Position numbers and translations under genes: made by a program | Shown here: one piece after another, positions 62,601 to 64,000 of the stretch | How the letters are laid out: each line of letters starts with the position of its first letter | Numbering within the stretch: position 1 is the first letter of the stretch | From: Odontocerum albicorne | Lineage: Eukaryota; Arthropoda; Insecta; Trichoptera; Odontoceridae | Direction of reading: 5' to 3' | DNA length: 64,000 bases | NCBI GenBank assembly: GCA_949825065.1 | Contig: OX463859.1 | Span: 24,259,847-24,323,846, forward strand | Notes under the pieces: generated by a model | What the model was told of the DNA's origin: nothing | What the model saw: only the letters and a program-made list of their open reading frames with translations | The model's database searches: none

Positions 62601-63791
62601 TTGTGTCCAATAACAGTAAATAACCTATGTCATGTCAAACTTCTATAATAACAATATTGTTTATTTTTCCAGATGGCTGCAGATTTCCTTTATTGGCCAA
62701 AACTGCCCAAAGCGTTCTACAAAATGAGCAGAGTGGACTAAACACAGGATTGTACAGCCCAGAAGAGAACATCCCTTTGGAAAGCTTAGCATCAATTTGC
62801 AATAGGTTATCCTGGTGGCAACCACTTCTAACCATCCACTGGTGCCACTTGCTGGTGAGGTTGAAGTTCCTAGAGCAGAAATATTGGAATACTCTCTTTG
62901 GATTCTTGCAAAATCCCTCGATGCAGATGGAAACTAATCCACAGAGGAATGTACATAATGAAATACTACAAATTGGCTGTTTTTTGACACTTTGTGAACA
63001 TTTTGTAAGTAAAAATGCGCTTTAGTTTTAAATTATCTATTCACAGTAAAAGTCCCTTCATTTGAAATTGAGGTGAATTCATATTTGAATTAATTACATG
63101 GTCACAAAAAAAATAATATAATTAATGTGGCACTTTCTTACACTAACATTTCAGGCATTTTTTCTTACTGTAAAAATAATGTAAGTCATGTTGTACAGCA
63201 CTGGTGCAAGGACTGGAGAATAGGTGCTTGGTTGCCGGTCAATCCTCCATTTTGTTGTAGAATCTCTCAAGATGTGTTATATCAAGAAGATAGTGTGTTA
63301 TATCAAGAAGCTGGTTTCAATATTTTCAGTCTTCCAGAGGAAGTCTTTTCCATGCGATTAGTTACTTCGAAAGCGCGATAAAGATAATAGAACTTGTTTG
63401 CTATTTTACAAGTCAACAGTTGCAACATTATTATGAGAGAAAAATGTGGTAAAGGAGACCTATGCCCAACGCTGAACCTAGGATGGTTGAAGAACTTGCT
63501 CTTTCTATCAAAAGGTTCATAATATTTGTATCTACAATGTGAGAAGTTTTAGAATTGATCATTGTTTATTTCAACACTATTGAATTAGAGATTTCTCATT
63601 TCACCCAGGTGGACAATGGTCTGGAAGAAGTGATCTATCTAACTTGGTTGCTTGTGAATCGGGTGCACTTACTTGTAAGGTACAGCGAAGAAGGAGTGGT
63701 CCGGCGTCTACTGGAGAAAGTGAATCCCAACCCCAGCGCGTCGGGGCTGCTGTTACAGGCAGTCGCTGCTCGGTGTCACCATTGTATCAAG
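26590..63791 (+). CDS. HTT: Huntingtin, 5' two thirds of gene (25 exons assigned, 3' end outside window)
   Basis: Huntingtin is a very large HEAT-repeat scaffold that works with HAP40 in vesicle transport, autophagy and related processes. The exons encode about 2,040 residues in order. First is an N17-like amphipathic start (MTVLEKAEKAFDFL) without polyglutamine or polyproline. Then come N-terminal HEAT repeats (exons 2-7), a Ser-rich linker (exons 8-10), RSVRVSVKASAISCL (exon 11), a long low-complexity insert plus SDPQIRG HEAT (exon 12), and the bridge and C-terminal HEAT region (exons 13-26). Diagnostic stretches include PPSPIRRK, LIQLCDGLMASG and SASGLLLQAVAARC. Splice phases agree at 23 of the 25 recognised steps. 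One expected exon of about 50 residues between exons 19 and 21 is missing (gap at 54937), and the exon 21/22 junction is out of phase by one base. The start codon is the only one that gives the conserved MTxLEKxxKAF motif. Confidence 0.93.
27066..27586. mobile_element. piggyBac-like MITE, 521 bp, TTAA-flanked
   Basis: TTAA at 27062-27065 and 27587-27590; terminal inverted repeats CCCTTATCTTGGCA and TGCCATGATAAGGG with one mismatch. Subterminal GTAACACC(C/T)...GTTACA(T/A)TGCC motifs occur near both ends. No coding capacity. It is inserted in HTT intron 1. Confidence 0.85.
27905..28500 (+). mobile_element. Non-LTR family A reverse transcriptase fragment, copy 6
   Basis: Plus-strand pieces read KDV/GCVMSPWLFN-like, then VRMSEVNVCGLLYADDMVMLTENEGDL with the RT catalytic YADD box, followed by decayed downstream RT blocks. 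Several stops and frameshifts are present. In HTT intron 1, sense orientation. Confidence 0.75.
28587..28728 (+). CDS. HTT: HTT exon 2
   Basis: Acceptor TTTTTCAG, donor CAAAGT/GTGAGC. Joining to exon 1 gives ...DDSK-IHDIQHHAGVFG... in frame; it encodes residues 22-69 ending LLNLCSHQS. An alternative donor two bases earlier would break the frame. Confidence 0.85.
29080..29860 (-). mobile_element. Non-LTR family A fragment, copy 7
   Basis: It begins at the left with ACATACATACCATCACACCATTTTCC, the complement of the family A 3' tail. Complements of post-RT and RT blocks (including a LYGSE/TYGSETW-like region and a YADD-region equivalent around 29650) continue to about 29860, just before exon 3. 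Internally rearranged: the GAGTATATATGTTTTAGTGC block is shared with 35578. Confidence 0.65.
29941..30062 (+). CDS. HTT: HTT exon 3
   Basis: Acceptor GATTTCAG, donor CCAAG/GTATGT, phase 2 at the end. It encodes SELRLVGDETLNRVVVG...IPAKDP, matching the vertebrate ESDVRMVADECLNKVI HEAT segment. Confidence 0.9.
30306..30350 (+). mobile_element. Solitary SINE S1 3' tail
   Basis: GCCAGGTTGTACTGAATACC followed by GGAATTGTAATACAA equals the last 40 bases of SINE S1 without head or body. A second solitary tail lies at 42902. Probably a very short 5'-truncated insertion, or the tail of another element that S1 shares. Confidence 0.6.
30399..30640 (+). CDS. HTT: HTT exon 4
   Basis: Acceptor GATTTCAG, donor TTTG/GTAAGT, ending in phase 1. 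It encodes RWLRAALSRIYLGKSWLRAG...CLETNLPRIMKALFPFASKDEMF, aligned with [20 protein letters not shown] of the vertebrate protein. Confidence 0.9.
30641..31861. other. HTT: HTT intron 4
   Basis: It holds the TTAA foldback element at 31424-31640. The segment at 30760-31130 contains short unassigned frames and may be an old repeat; no family recognised. Confidence 0.55.
31424..31640. mobile_element. Foldback (snapback) MITE, 217 bp, TTAA-flanked
   Basis: The whole element is one large imperfect palindrome. CCACTTGACAGTTTTGCCC at 31424 is mirrored by GGGCAAAACTGTCAAGTGG ending at 31640, and the complementarity continues to a loop around 31545 (arms of about 100 bases). Each arm contains an internal CTTGGGAG...CTCCCAAG hairpin. 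TTAA flanks both sides (31420-31423, 31641-31644). GC-richer than the host intron. It encodes short frames on both strands that are mirror shadows. Confidence 0.85.
31862..31996 (+). CDS. HTT: HTT exon 5
   Basis: Acceptor ATTGGCAG, donor TTTGG/GTAAAT, phase 1. It encodes GLLKSFIPHVDSQMASIRRSSASCIAELCNYH, matching the vertebrate [30 protein letters not shown] HEAT repeat. Confidence 0.93.
32371..32501 (+). CDS. HTT: HTT exon 6
   Basis: Acceptor TTTTTCAG, donor ATGCAG/GTAAAC, phase 0. It encodes DALSSESSSQNAILGWFGVLRMLFFN...DIVSVEKSMQ, a HEAT helix pair. Confidence 0.9.
32502..33592. other. HTT: HTT intron 6
   Basis: The first part (32550-33000) has no recognisable family. It includes the Helitron-like helicase remnant at 33045-33340 on the minus strand. 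Confidence 0.5.
33045..33340 (-). pseudogene. Possible Helitron/PIF1-like helicase C-terminal remnant
   Basis: The minus-strand frame contains FIPLLKLTYAVTINKSQDVAG, resembling the LxFAMTINKSQGQ motif near the end of PIF1-type helicases in Helitrons, followed by GRVDVFIEVLKILFFG. A related end (GWVDVFIRVIKILFF) occurs on the plus strand near 56020-56065. No Rep domain or Helitron hairpin was located. Confidence 0.45.
33593..33794 (+). CDS. HTT: HTT exon 7
   Basis: Acceptor TTTTTATAG, donor TTTAA/GTGAGT, phase 1. It encodes IYKTCLAHIENSSSDHNVQNASMECLNVLLSDPSPGL, matching the [27 protein letters not shown] region of vertebrate huntingtin. Confidence 0.92.
34370..34930 (-). mobile_element. Mariner-derived MITE M1, copy a
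   Basis: Terminal inverted repeats AAAGGGTCTTTCAAATTGAG and CTCAATTTGCAAGACCCTTT, with TA outside. On the minus strand the interior carries the start (IQQRVQI-like) and the end (CDLTPLDYFLW-like) of a mariner-type transposase with everything between removed. Copy b at 38168-38706 is closely similar and inverted. In HTT intron 7. Confidence 0.8.
35237..35412 (+). CDS. HTT: HTT exon 8
   Basis: Acceptor TTCGAAG, donor ACCAAG/GTAAGT, phase 0. It encodes a Ser/Met-rich linker (SSVSMVQSVMSTASSTMNLSDD... and ESLTFHGALLLGSMSQ), comparable in position to the vertebrate RSRSGSIVELIAGG...VLLGEEEA stretch. Confidence 0.88.
35440..35925 (-). mobile_element. Non-LTR family A reverse transcriptase/C-terminal fragment, copy 8
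   Basis: The minus-strand frame at about 35440-35706 reads MQYMGDIFSEVGKVGKDG, HVGNKVYGALKHI, TILESTLIYGSETW and RINTVEIRALKRIHG, the segment after the RT palm in family A. The fragment overlaps no exon; it starts about 30 bases after exon 8. A 21-bp tandem triplication (CATGACATTGTGTTTTATGAC) occurs at 35733-35795. Confidence 0.8.
36111..36311 (+). CDS. HTT: HTT exon 9
   Basis: Acceptor TTCTTCTCAG, donor AATAAG/GTAAAT, phase 0. It encodes 67 acidic, low-complexity residues (ELNTPDSPCESVMNDIQPDS...QSIMEDVQDEQNTKSN), the counterpart of the disordered linker in vertebrate huntingtin. Confidence 0.88.
36411..37400 (+). pseudogene. Mariner transposase, broken by frameshifts and stops
   Basis: From about 36540 the plus strand encodes MENRKVKLHEIADILKIS, VYTILHEHLVMKNLFSKWVP and MEQKQQCIDDSE. 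After breaks it continues HHYTPESNWQSAEWRAAG, GNVMASLFWDANGIIFINHL, KKKVLFHQDNAPCHKS and LPHPPYSPDLAPSDHWLF. All three catalytic-region blocks can be seen but lie in different frames with stops at several places; the first aspartate region reads MDEILIHH. The 26 bases CCAAGTTTGATGTTATTATA... are duplicated in tandem at 36411-36466. Terminal inverted repeats were not located. In HTT intron 9. Confidence 0.85.
38013..38103 (+). CDS. HTT: HTT exon 10
   Basis: Acceptor GTCTTTTTAG, donor TTCAG/GTATGT, phase 1. It encodes VNIGTFYDTDVPLKFCARLLVSRFLLSGYS, aligned with [24 protein letters not shown]. Too short to be obvious as an open frame. Confidence 0.92.
38168..38706 (+). mobile_element. Mariner-derived MITE M1, copy b
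   Basis: TAAAGGGTCTTTCAAATTGAG at the left and CAATTTGAAAGACCCTTTA at the right. The interior reads TIQQRVQIVESPETM, then directly NWPPRSCDLTPLDYFLW-like sequence and DPQLIPELKDETIRVIGELE, an internally deleted transposase. Located 65 bases after exon 10 in HTT intron 10, inverted relative to copy a. Confidence 0.85.
38960..39124 (+). repeat. Degenerate short tandem repeat (TTTATTAATTTCCA)n
   Basis: About ten imperfect copies of a 14-15-base unit TTTATTAATTTCCA, alternating with TTAATTTCCATTCATAA variants. It directly precedes the foldback family A copy. Confidence 0.75.
39118..39512. mobile_element. Head-to-head (foldback) family A copy, copy 9
   Basis: 39125-39195 carries the complement of a family A segment (TTCCACATCTCTAAACCATC, TCAGCCTTGAGTTCACATT). 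39236-39512 carries the same segment in the plus direction (GAGTGTGAACTTAAGGTTGA..., GAAGAGCACGGTGAGATGC, GGAAGGCATGTGAGAGAAAG) through to its 3' tail. The plus part has the 73-residue frame MIRDECELKVDVFSKMKK..., ending at 39448. The tail runs directly into the 53-bp minisatellite. Confidence 0.75.
39513..40250 (+). repeat. 53-bp minisatellite, about 14 copies
   Basis: Unit GGCTATCTCCCCTTTCTGCC followed by TATCCTGATCAGCTTTTG and TTATTACTTATAACA (53 bases). Copies start at 39513, 39566, 39619, 39672 and so on every 53 bases. Copies 2-12 are identical or nearly so, whereas the first and the last two carry substitutions, a pattern of recent central expansion. It lies in HTT intron 10 and stops 93 bases before exon 11. 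Confidence 0.95.
40343..40480 (+). CDS. HTT: HTT exon 11
   Basis: Acceptor TTTTTCCAG, donor TCCG/GTAAAT, phase 1. It encodes GQIISDRSVRVSVKASAISC...NLYPESLTMYL, one of the best conserved blocks (vertebrate DRDVRVSVKALALSC...LHPESFF). A 53-bp minisatellite ends about 90 bases upstream of its acceptor. Confidence 0.94.
40586..40760 (+). mobile_element. tRNA-derived SINE (family S2), copy 1
   Basis: A box-A-like TGGCTGCGTAGTAACACACT and a box-B-like CGGTTCCAACTCC lie about 45 bases apart. They are followed by CGCTGTGCTACTCCCCTC and a shared 3' segment GAGGATACCTATGACTTCGG. The second copy is at 52571. Different from S1 in head and tail. Confidence 0.7.
41060..41320 (-). mobile_element. Non-LTR family A fragment, copy 10
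   Basis: Complement of family A: TTCCACATCTCTAAACCATC, TGTTCTTCATTTTACTCAAC, TCAGCCTTAAGTTCACATTC and the region complementary to TRRMRALRSIHG/YGSE blocks. 150 bases before exon 12. Confidence 0.7.
41493..42598 (+). CDS. HTT: HTT exon 12 (large exon with low-complexity insert)
   Basis: At 1,106 bases it is the longest exon. Acceptor AATCTTTTAG, donor TTAAAG/GTTTGT, phase 0. Residues 549 to about 850 are rich in Ser, Asn, Met, Gln and acidic residues, with internal echoes (MTASNFTMGSNMTASND; DPLSTD and DPLTSS). The last 67 residues (ISEVIFLMEDYSDPQIRG..., AALGDYYKWKPLSGL) are a HEAT segment matching SDILNYIDHGDPQVRG of vertebrates. The long insert has no counterpart at this point of the vertebrate protein. 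Confidence 0.92.
42599..43764. other. HTT: HTT intron 12
   Basis: It contains a solitary SINE S1 tail at 42902-42943 (CAGGTTGTACTGTATACAAC...AATTGTAATACAA). A GC-richer patch at 43345-43450 has no recognised family. The rest is AT-rich. Confidence 0.5.
43765..43961 (+). CDS. HTT: HTT exon 13
   Basis: Acceptor GATTTCAG, donor ATAAG/GTATTA, phase 2. It encodes GLSDDIHSCVNNSLTGLGRCVETLSIS...NNAYWLCKVNLCKFYEKLPYI, matching [20 protein letters not shown]...[20 protein letters not shown]. Confidence 0.92.
44050..44480 (-). mobile_element. Non-LTR family A fragment with internal hairpin, copy 11
   Basis: A decayed complement of family A (CTGATCTGTT..., TCATTCATCTTTAATAAC, TTCTTATTCTGTCATA). It is interrupted at 44150-44195 by a perfect hairpin: TTTGTACATGTTAAACTAAT, a short spacer, then its exact complement. 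Confidence 0.55.
44888..45007 (+). CDS. HTT: HTT exon 14
   Basis: Acceptor TTTTTCCAG, donor GCTAG/GTGATG, phase 2. It encodes RLSIILSDWHNRSKLIFDIISQFLGDQDQRVRKAA..., aligned with [26 protein letters not shown]. Confidence 0.92.
45861..46027 (+). repeat. 40-bp tandem repeat, four copies
   Basis: Unit CTGCGTTTATTGATGATGCC plus TACTCTGCAACAAAGATAGA. Copies start at 45871, 45911, 45951 and 45991, with one to three differences each. In HTT intron 14. Confidence 0.92.
46028..47223. other. HTT: HTT intron 14, 3' half
   Basis: A less AT-rich patch at 46440-46740 carries short frames without recognisable domain. It begins after a TTAACCCTTCATG motif at 46274, as a piggyBac-like end would, but no matching opposite end is clear. 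46868-46918 contains a tandem TGTATTGAATACACAGCA repeat of two copies. Confidence 0.45.
47224..47527 (+). CDS. HTT: HTT exon 15
   Basis: Acceptor AATTTACAG, donor TTTACG/GTAAGT, phase 0. It encodes RFTPVIFPPTSYDINKLLTS...KYLKSDMQSDDALSLEKEEI...LKLMESNCKYFT, the less conserved segment before the CCEALCLLS block. Confidence 0.9.
47888..48032 (-). mobile_element. tRNA-derived SINE (family S1), copy 5
   Basis: Inverted copy in HTT intron 15 with body CCAACCAGAAAGATG and AGGCCCTAAGTGTTAACC and the box-B complement GGGATCGAACCCGCAACC. The GTAATACAA tail side is truncated or diverged. Confidence 0.75.
48195..48860 (+). mobile_element. Non-LTR family A copy 12, split by a piggyBac-like MITE
   Basis: The family A pieces 48195-48373 and 48657-48860 are contiguous once the MITE is removed. 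Across the junction the text reads GATATTAAGTAAGATAAAAA and then AGAGCACC, the same as GTGTTAAGTAAGATGAAGAA and AGAGCACG of copy 4. Downstream GATGAGGACCAAGTGGATG and the tail follow. No open frame survives. Confidence 0.75.
48374..48652. mobile_element. piggyBac-like MITE, 279 bp, TTAA-flanked
   Basis: TTAA at 48370-48373 and 48653-48656; 12-base terminal inverted repeats CCCTTTTAATCC / GGATTAAAAGGG. A GGGGCC...CGGCCCC motif sits near the left end. It is inserted inside a family A retrotransposon copy, which supplies an independent proof of its borders. Confidence 0.9.
48950..49124 (+). CDS. HTT: HTT exon 16
   Basis: Acceptor TGTTTGCAG, donor TTCCA/GTAAGT, phase 1. It encodes QGCLEALLEISLRYPPTKHP...LSVSCCETLLSFVTQIYS, matching RALTFGCCEALCLLSTAF. 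More GC-rich than exons 12 or 19. Confidence 0.92.
49362..49611 (+). repeat. Degenerate tandem repeat of about 50 bp, roughly five copies
   Basis: Imperfect copies of TGATGGCAATTGAAAAGTGT and CATAAATGTGAAAC...CATAACTC, beginning near 49362, 49411, 49460, 49509 and 49541. The units have diverged by 20-30 percent, so the array is old. HTT intron 16. Confidence 0.7.
49768..50040 (+). CDS. HTT: HTT exon 17
   Basis: Acceptor TTTTACAG, donor AACAG/GTTTGT, phase 1. It encodes ...AFLRITLKMLNIIIHIVEDVVPVAFHQ...IIPPSPIRRKT, matching LLKVINICAHVLDDVAPG...LSPIRRKGKE; the SPIRRK motif is diagnostic. Confidence 0.94.
50100..51620 (-). mobile_element. HTT intron 17 with a non-LTR C-terminal fragment
   Basis: On the minus strand 51121-51620 encodes RPLNHLHIHVDRSKEDFLRW, DPPLCMCDDIQSMSHIMACPL and upstream blocks. 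This is the Cys-rich C-terminus (CxC...HxxxxC) typical of non-LTR reverse transcriptases of insects. 50270-50770 contains ACCGGTTTCGAAGACCACCG and TGATGATGAGGTGAAAAC motifs, which look like the ends of a separate unclassified element. The retrotransposon ends 45 bases before exon 18. Confidence 0.6.
51666..51874 (+). CDS. HTT: HTT exon 18
   Basis: Acceptor ATTTGCAG, donor CACAAG/GTGAGT, phase 0. It encodes a basic, Ser-rich linker and then FANDSVLMKLYSNLRAAYSSHK, matching LPSYLKLHDVLKATHANYK. Confidence 0.92.
51950..52420 (+). mobile_element. CR1/L2-like non-LTR 3' end
   Basis: Plus-strand pieces KSLNGMSPLLLSNLCLRDIL and, after a frame break at about 52160, AFAVAGPMVWNCLPPSIGDP and LCSLRKHLKKILFG are the familiar last conserved block of CR1/L2-type reverse transcriptases. 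The fragment ends in a TTATTATTATTAC run, the microsatellite-like tail of such elements. A small hairpin (AAAGCTCTA...TAGAGCTTT, 52155-52193) sits at the frame break. HTT intron 18. Confidence 0.7.
52571..52735 (+). mobile_element. tRNA-derived SINE (family S2), copy 2
   Basis: TGGCCGCGCGGTAACGCACT (box-A-like) and CGTCGGTTTTTACCC (decayed box B), then CGCTGTGCTACTCCCCTC and AAGGATACCTATGACTTCGG, in the same order and spacing as the copy at 40586. Confidence 0.75.
53045..53647 (+). CDS. HTT: HTT exon 19
   Basis: 201 codons in phase 0; acceptor ATTTTACAG, donor TTAAAG/GTAATT. It encodes VSLDSTTSIFLKFISTTLNC...VAEEILYYVKGLLPMSPDNSVFC and ends YLRLIEPAVIQALK, matching HNHIRLFEPLVIKALK of vertebrates. 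Confidence 0.95.
53925..54130 (+). mobile_element. Non-LTR family A 3' end, copy 13
   Basis: GAGTGGAAGGCGTGGGAAAG, GGATCAAGTGAATGATATTC, GGATCTAGAAGAGGCTAAGG, AAAGTCTGGCGCTCTGTCC and the terminal CCCTGACAGGGAAATGGCC. The best preserved tail sequence in the window. HTT intron between exon 19 and the gap. Confidence 0.8.
54937..55136. other. Assembly gap (200 N)
   Basis: Exactly 200 undetermined bases. The flanks (CATCGTATGGGTTTTGGCCT... and ...AAATACCAAAACAAATGATT) are partly inverted copies of each other, suggesting a repeat straddles the gap. The expected HTT exon 20 is found nowhere else between exons 19 and 21, so it may lie here. The flank at 54750-54936 has no coding similarity. Confidence 0.95.
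55449..55542 (+). CDS. HTT: HTT exon 21 (after a missing exon 20)
   Basis: GLWRLGEVYLHFLVYLSSVKHHTKQLMDHTK aligns without gaps with the vertebrate [31 protein letters not shown]. Acceptor TTAAAAG (weak pyrimidine tract), donor AAAG/GTAAGA. With this donor the exon ends in phase 1, but exon 22 requires phase 0; see findings. Confidence 0.8.
55655..56262. other. HTT: HTT intron 21, left part
   Basis: It contains three dispersed copies of (A)AATGAAACAAAAC (near 55625, 55660, 55850), a piece related to the Helitron-like remnant (GTGGGTCGACGTTTTCATTA, about 56023) and a T20 run near 56057. No exon recognised. Confidence 0.5.
56211..56300. repeat. Perfect 41-bp inverted repeat at the left end of a mariner
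   Basis: 56211-56251 and 56260-56300 are exact reverse complements, separated by CTTTCATT. The right arm is the terminal inverted repeat region of the mariner at 56263; the left arm is an inverted copy of that same terminus facing it. Confidence 0.95.
56263..57562 (-). mobile_element. Mariner transposon, 1,300 bp, nearly intact
   Basis: Terminal inverted repeats TTG(T/G)G(T/A)GTACAAATTAGTTC at both ends, flanked by TA (56261-56262 and 57563-57564). It is of the standard mariner length and inserted in HTT intron 21 antisense to the gene. It encodes a transposase interrupted by one frameshift. The same lineage is represented by the fragment at 21310. Confidence 0.93.
56340..57390 (-). pseudogene. 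Mariner transposase with a single frameshift
   Basis: From MSNFVLTKQHLREVL at 57390 an open frame runs through two HTH motifs (CREWFRHFKDGDFSVEDKPR; TQEELAESLRVTQQAVSVRL) and the linker WVPYEL to the catalytic blocks IVTGDEKWIFYDN and VILLHDNARPHVAK, the first two catalytic aspartates. It leaves frame at about 56577, in a run of five T. The adjoining frame continues HPPYSPDIAPSDYWLF (third aspartate, DD34D type) to SDGQYFN and a stop near 56340. All key residues are therefore present and only one base disturbs the frame. Confidence 0.92.
57565..57989. other. HTT: HTT intron 21, right part
   Basis: AT-rich DNA between the mariner and exon 22. No additional exon or two-base acceptor shift that would repair the reading phase of exon 22 could be found here. 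Confidence 0.5.
57990..58217 (+). CDS. HTT: HTT exon 22
   Basis: Acceptor CTATTTCAG, donor CCTAAG/GTAATC, phase 0. It encodes LIQLCDGLMASGVHAECVQSLHPV...VAKEVLFAMRHKIMHDPK, matching IIQLCDGIMASG...KEVVVSMLLRLIQYHQ. Notably GC-rich relative to its surroundings. Confidence 0.94.
58218..58925. other. HTT: HTT intron 22, left part
   Basis: No recognisable coding or repeat family until the RT fragment starts at about 58930. Confidence 0.4.
58930..59580 (+). mobile_element. Non-LTR reverse transcriptase fragment, split by a family B insertion
   Basis: The left part ends with ECGNYRTISLISHASKI. After the insertion 59069-59332 (and its duplicated target) the right part resumes ENYLRPYISWKILIEEAGFV, RIFNIRQLIEKCREFQMPAV and LSFIGYKKGFD, the fingers/palm of an RTE-like RT before the catalytic box. 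Truncated on both sides; in HTT intron 22. Confidence 0.8.
59069..59332 (-). mobile_element. Family B (RTE-like) 3' end, short insertion with 12-bp target duplication
   Basis: A 264-bp copy of the last part of the family B element seen at 15819-16771, about 95 percent identical by eye. Its 3' tail (CTTCTTCTTCATC complement) is at the left. AAGTAAAATACT is present immediately before (59057-59068) and after (59333-59344), a target-site duplication. Severe 5' truncation is typical of target-primed reverse transcription. Confidence 0.92.
59695..59940 (+). CDS. HTT: HTT exon 23
   Basis: Acceptor CTTTTCCAG, donor CAACAG/GTAAAA, phase 0, 82 codons. It encodes VIKLVSSILLFSEDNPEGHFRWSQLALDTILQLLKQG... 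with FRWSQLALDTIL corresponding to DKWKRLSRQIADIILPML. Confidence 0.92.
60000..60505 (+). pseudogene. Internally deleted mariner-like transposase
   Basis: The 5' part encodes DIVSEKLGFKKLCARWMPRMLTPEH and AFLDSIVMGDEMWVFHYTP (first catalytic aspartate region). It then jumps directly to what is, in another frame, KKWLKELVVVYGTGIQKLMS and LQKCLDFDGDYVEK, the extreme C-terminus. The second and third catalytic blocks are deleted. The fused open frame of 127 residues (60011-60394) is an artefact of that deletion. HTT intron 23. Confidence 0.8.
60542..60944 (+). CDS. HTT: HTT exon 24
   Basis: Acceptor CATTCTAG, donor AATAG/GTAAGG, phase 1. It encodes ETASLEAKQRWLATILLFLRKVISNYAENEILLSL... and VFWCGLTTSLICQVKHILYLI, matching VQLWISGILAILRVLISQ... 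and [20 protein letters not shown]. Confidence 0.92.
60986..62228 (+). mobile_element. Mariner transposon, 1,243 bp, decayed
   Basis: TTGGGTTGATGCAAAAGTTC at the left and the complement ...CTTTGCATCAACCCAA at the right, flanked by TA. The interior encodes a mariner transposase with at least several stops and frameshifts: MAENKEHFRHMLFYFRKGKN, DDSMCRKWFRKFRKNNFNF, VPHELTEKNLIVRI, MVTGDEKWNVYNN, VFHQDNARPH and HPPYSPDLAPSDYHLF equivalents are all visible. HTT intron 24, sense orientation. The fragment at 20245 belongs to a related lineage. Confidence 0.92.
62673..63004 (+). CDS. HTT: HTT exon 25
   Basis: Acceptor TTTTTCCAG, donor CATTTT/GTAAGT, phase 0. It encodes DGCRFPLLAKTAQSVLQNE...NRLSWWQPLLTIHWCHLLV...EILQIGCFLTLCEHF, matching [23 protein letters not shown]...REIVRRGALILFCDYV. 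Confidence 0.92.
63005..63608. other. HTT: HTT intron 25
   Basis: No repeat family recognised. A small tandem duplication GTGTTATATCAAGAAG occurs at 63274-63310. The 84-residue open frame at 63127-63381 has no recognisable domain and is probably chance. Confidence 0.5.
63609..63791 (+). CDS. HTT: HTT exon 26 (last exon in window)
   Basis: Acceptor TCACCCAG, donor ATCAAG/GTATGC, phase 0, 61 codons. It encodes VDNGLEEVIYLTWLLVNRVHLLVR...NPSASGLLLQAVAARCHHCIK, matching HLTWLIVNHIQDLISLS...NSAASGLFIQAIQSRC. Its last 13 bases belong to the first unit of a minisatellite. Confidence 0.93.
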
Positions 63792-64000
63792 GTATGCATT
63801 GAACCATCATGTATCAAAGTATATACTTTACCACTATGCGTTAAGGTATATTATACTGTACCATTATGTATCAGGGTATACACTATCATTATGCATCAGG
63901 ATATACCTTGTACCATTACATATTAGGGCATACCTCGTACCATCATGTAACAGAGTATACTCTACTGTCATGTATCAAGGTATACACTGAGCCATAATGT
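63779..64000 (+). repeat. Minisatellite spanning the HTT exon 26 splice donor, at least 9 units of about 25-30 bp
   Basis: Unit CCAT(C/T)ATGTATCAAGGTATAC followed by ACTGTA and variants. Unit 1 (63779-63803) contains the last 13 bases of exon 26 and its GT donor. Units 2-8 begin at 63804, 63831, 63861, 63887, 63913, 63940 and 63965; the ninth is cut by the window edge at 63992. Units are 10-25 percent diverged. Confidence 0.9.

Noticed and set aside
63127..63381. 84-residue open frame considered as an extra HTT exon.
   Set aside because: Exons 25 and 26 join in phase 0 without it and the peptide has no similarity to huntingtin.

Overview
The window looks like nuclear DNA of an arthropod, most probably an insect. 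The DNA is strongly AT-rich. The genes have many introns with GT-AG junctions. Introns and intergenic DNA are packed with mariner, Tigger, piggyBac-like and hAT-like DNA transposons, several non-LTR retrotransposon families and tRNA-derived SINEs. I cannot name the species from sequence alone.

Three protein genes can be recognised, all by reading translated exons against family knowledge. (1) XPR1, the SPX/EXS phosphate exporter, is on the minus strand. Its first four coding exons lie at 8171-8103, 6001-5848, 5708-5485 and 2430-2169, and the rest of the gene runs off the left edge. (2) SIL1, the ER-lumenal nucleotide exchange factor for BiP, is on the plus strand with two exons (10322-10451 and 13295-14592); it is complete and ends in KDEL. 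(3) Huntingtin (HTT) is on the plus strand from the start codon at 26590. I assign 25 coding exons through 63791. The gene continues beyond the right edge, and roughly the first two thirds of the protein (about 2,040 residues) is encoded here.

Region by region: 1-1078 is an internally deleted Tigger element in an XPR1 intron. 1079-8171 is XPR1 with retrotransposon and SINE debris in its introns. 8172-10321 is the divergent XPR1/SIL1 intergenic region. 10322-14592 is SIL1. 14593-26589 is a 12-kb gene-free interval made of RTE-like fragments, MITEs with clean target-site duplications and mariner remnants. 26590-64000 is huntingtin, whose introns hold two mariners of about 1.2-1.3 kb (one nearly intact), deleted mariner MITEs, two piggyBac-like TTAA elements plus a TTAA-flanked foldback, minisatellites and many non-LTR 3' ends.

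Points that stand out: a 26-30-bp minisatellite that includes the 5' splice site of the last visible HTT exon; a roughly 300-residue low-complexity insertion in HTT encoded by one 1.1-kb exon, placed between segments that are nearly adjacent in vertebrate huntingtin; a missing conserved HTT exon that coincides with a 200-N gap, followed by a one-base reading-phase conflict at the next splice junction; a 53-bp minisatellite that appears to have grown out of the tail of a non-LTR retrotransposon; and several nested transposon insertions whose empty sites can be read directly. I found no CRISPR array, rRNA, bona fide tRNA gene or operon-like system; this is a eukaryotic locus.
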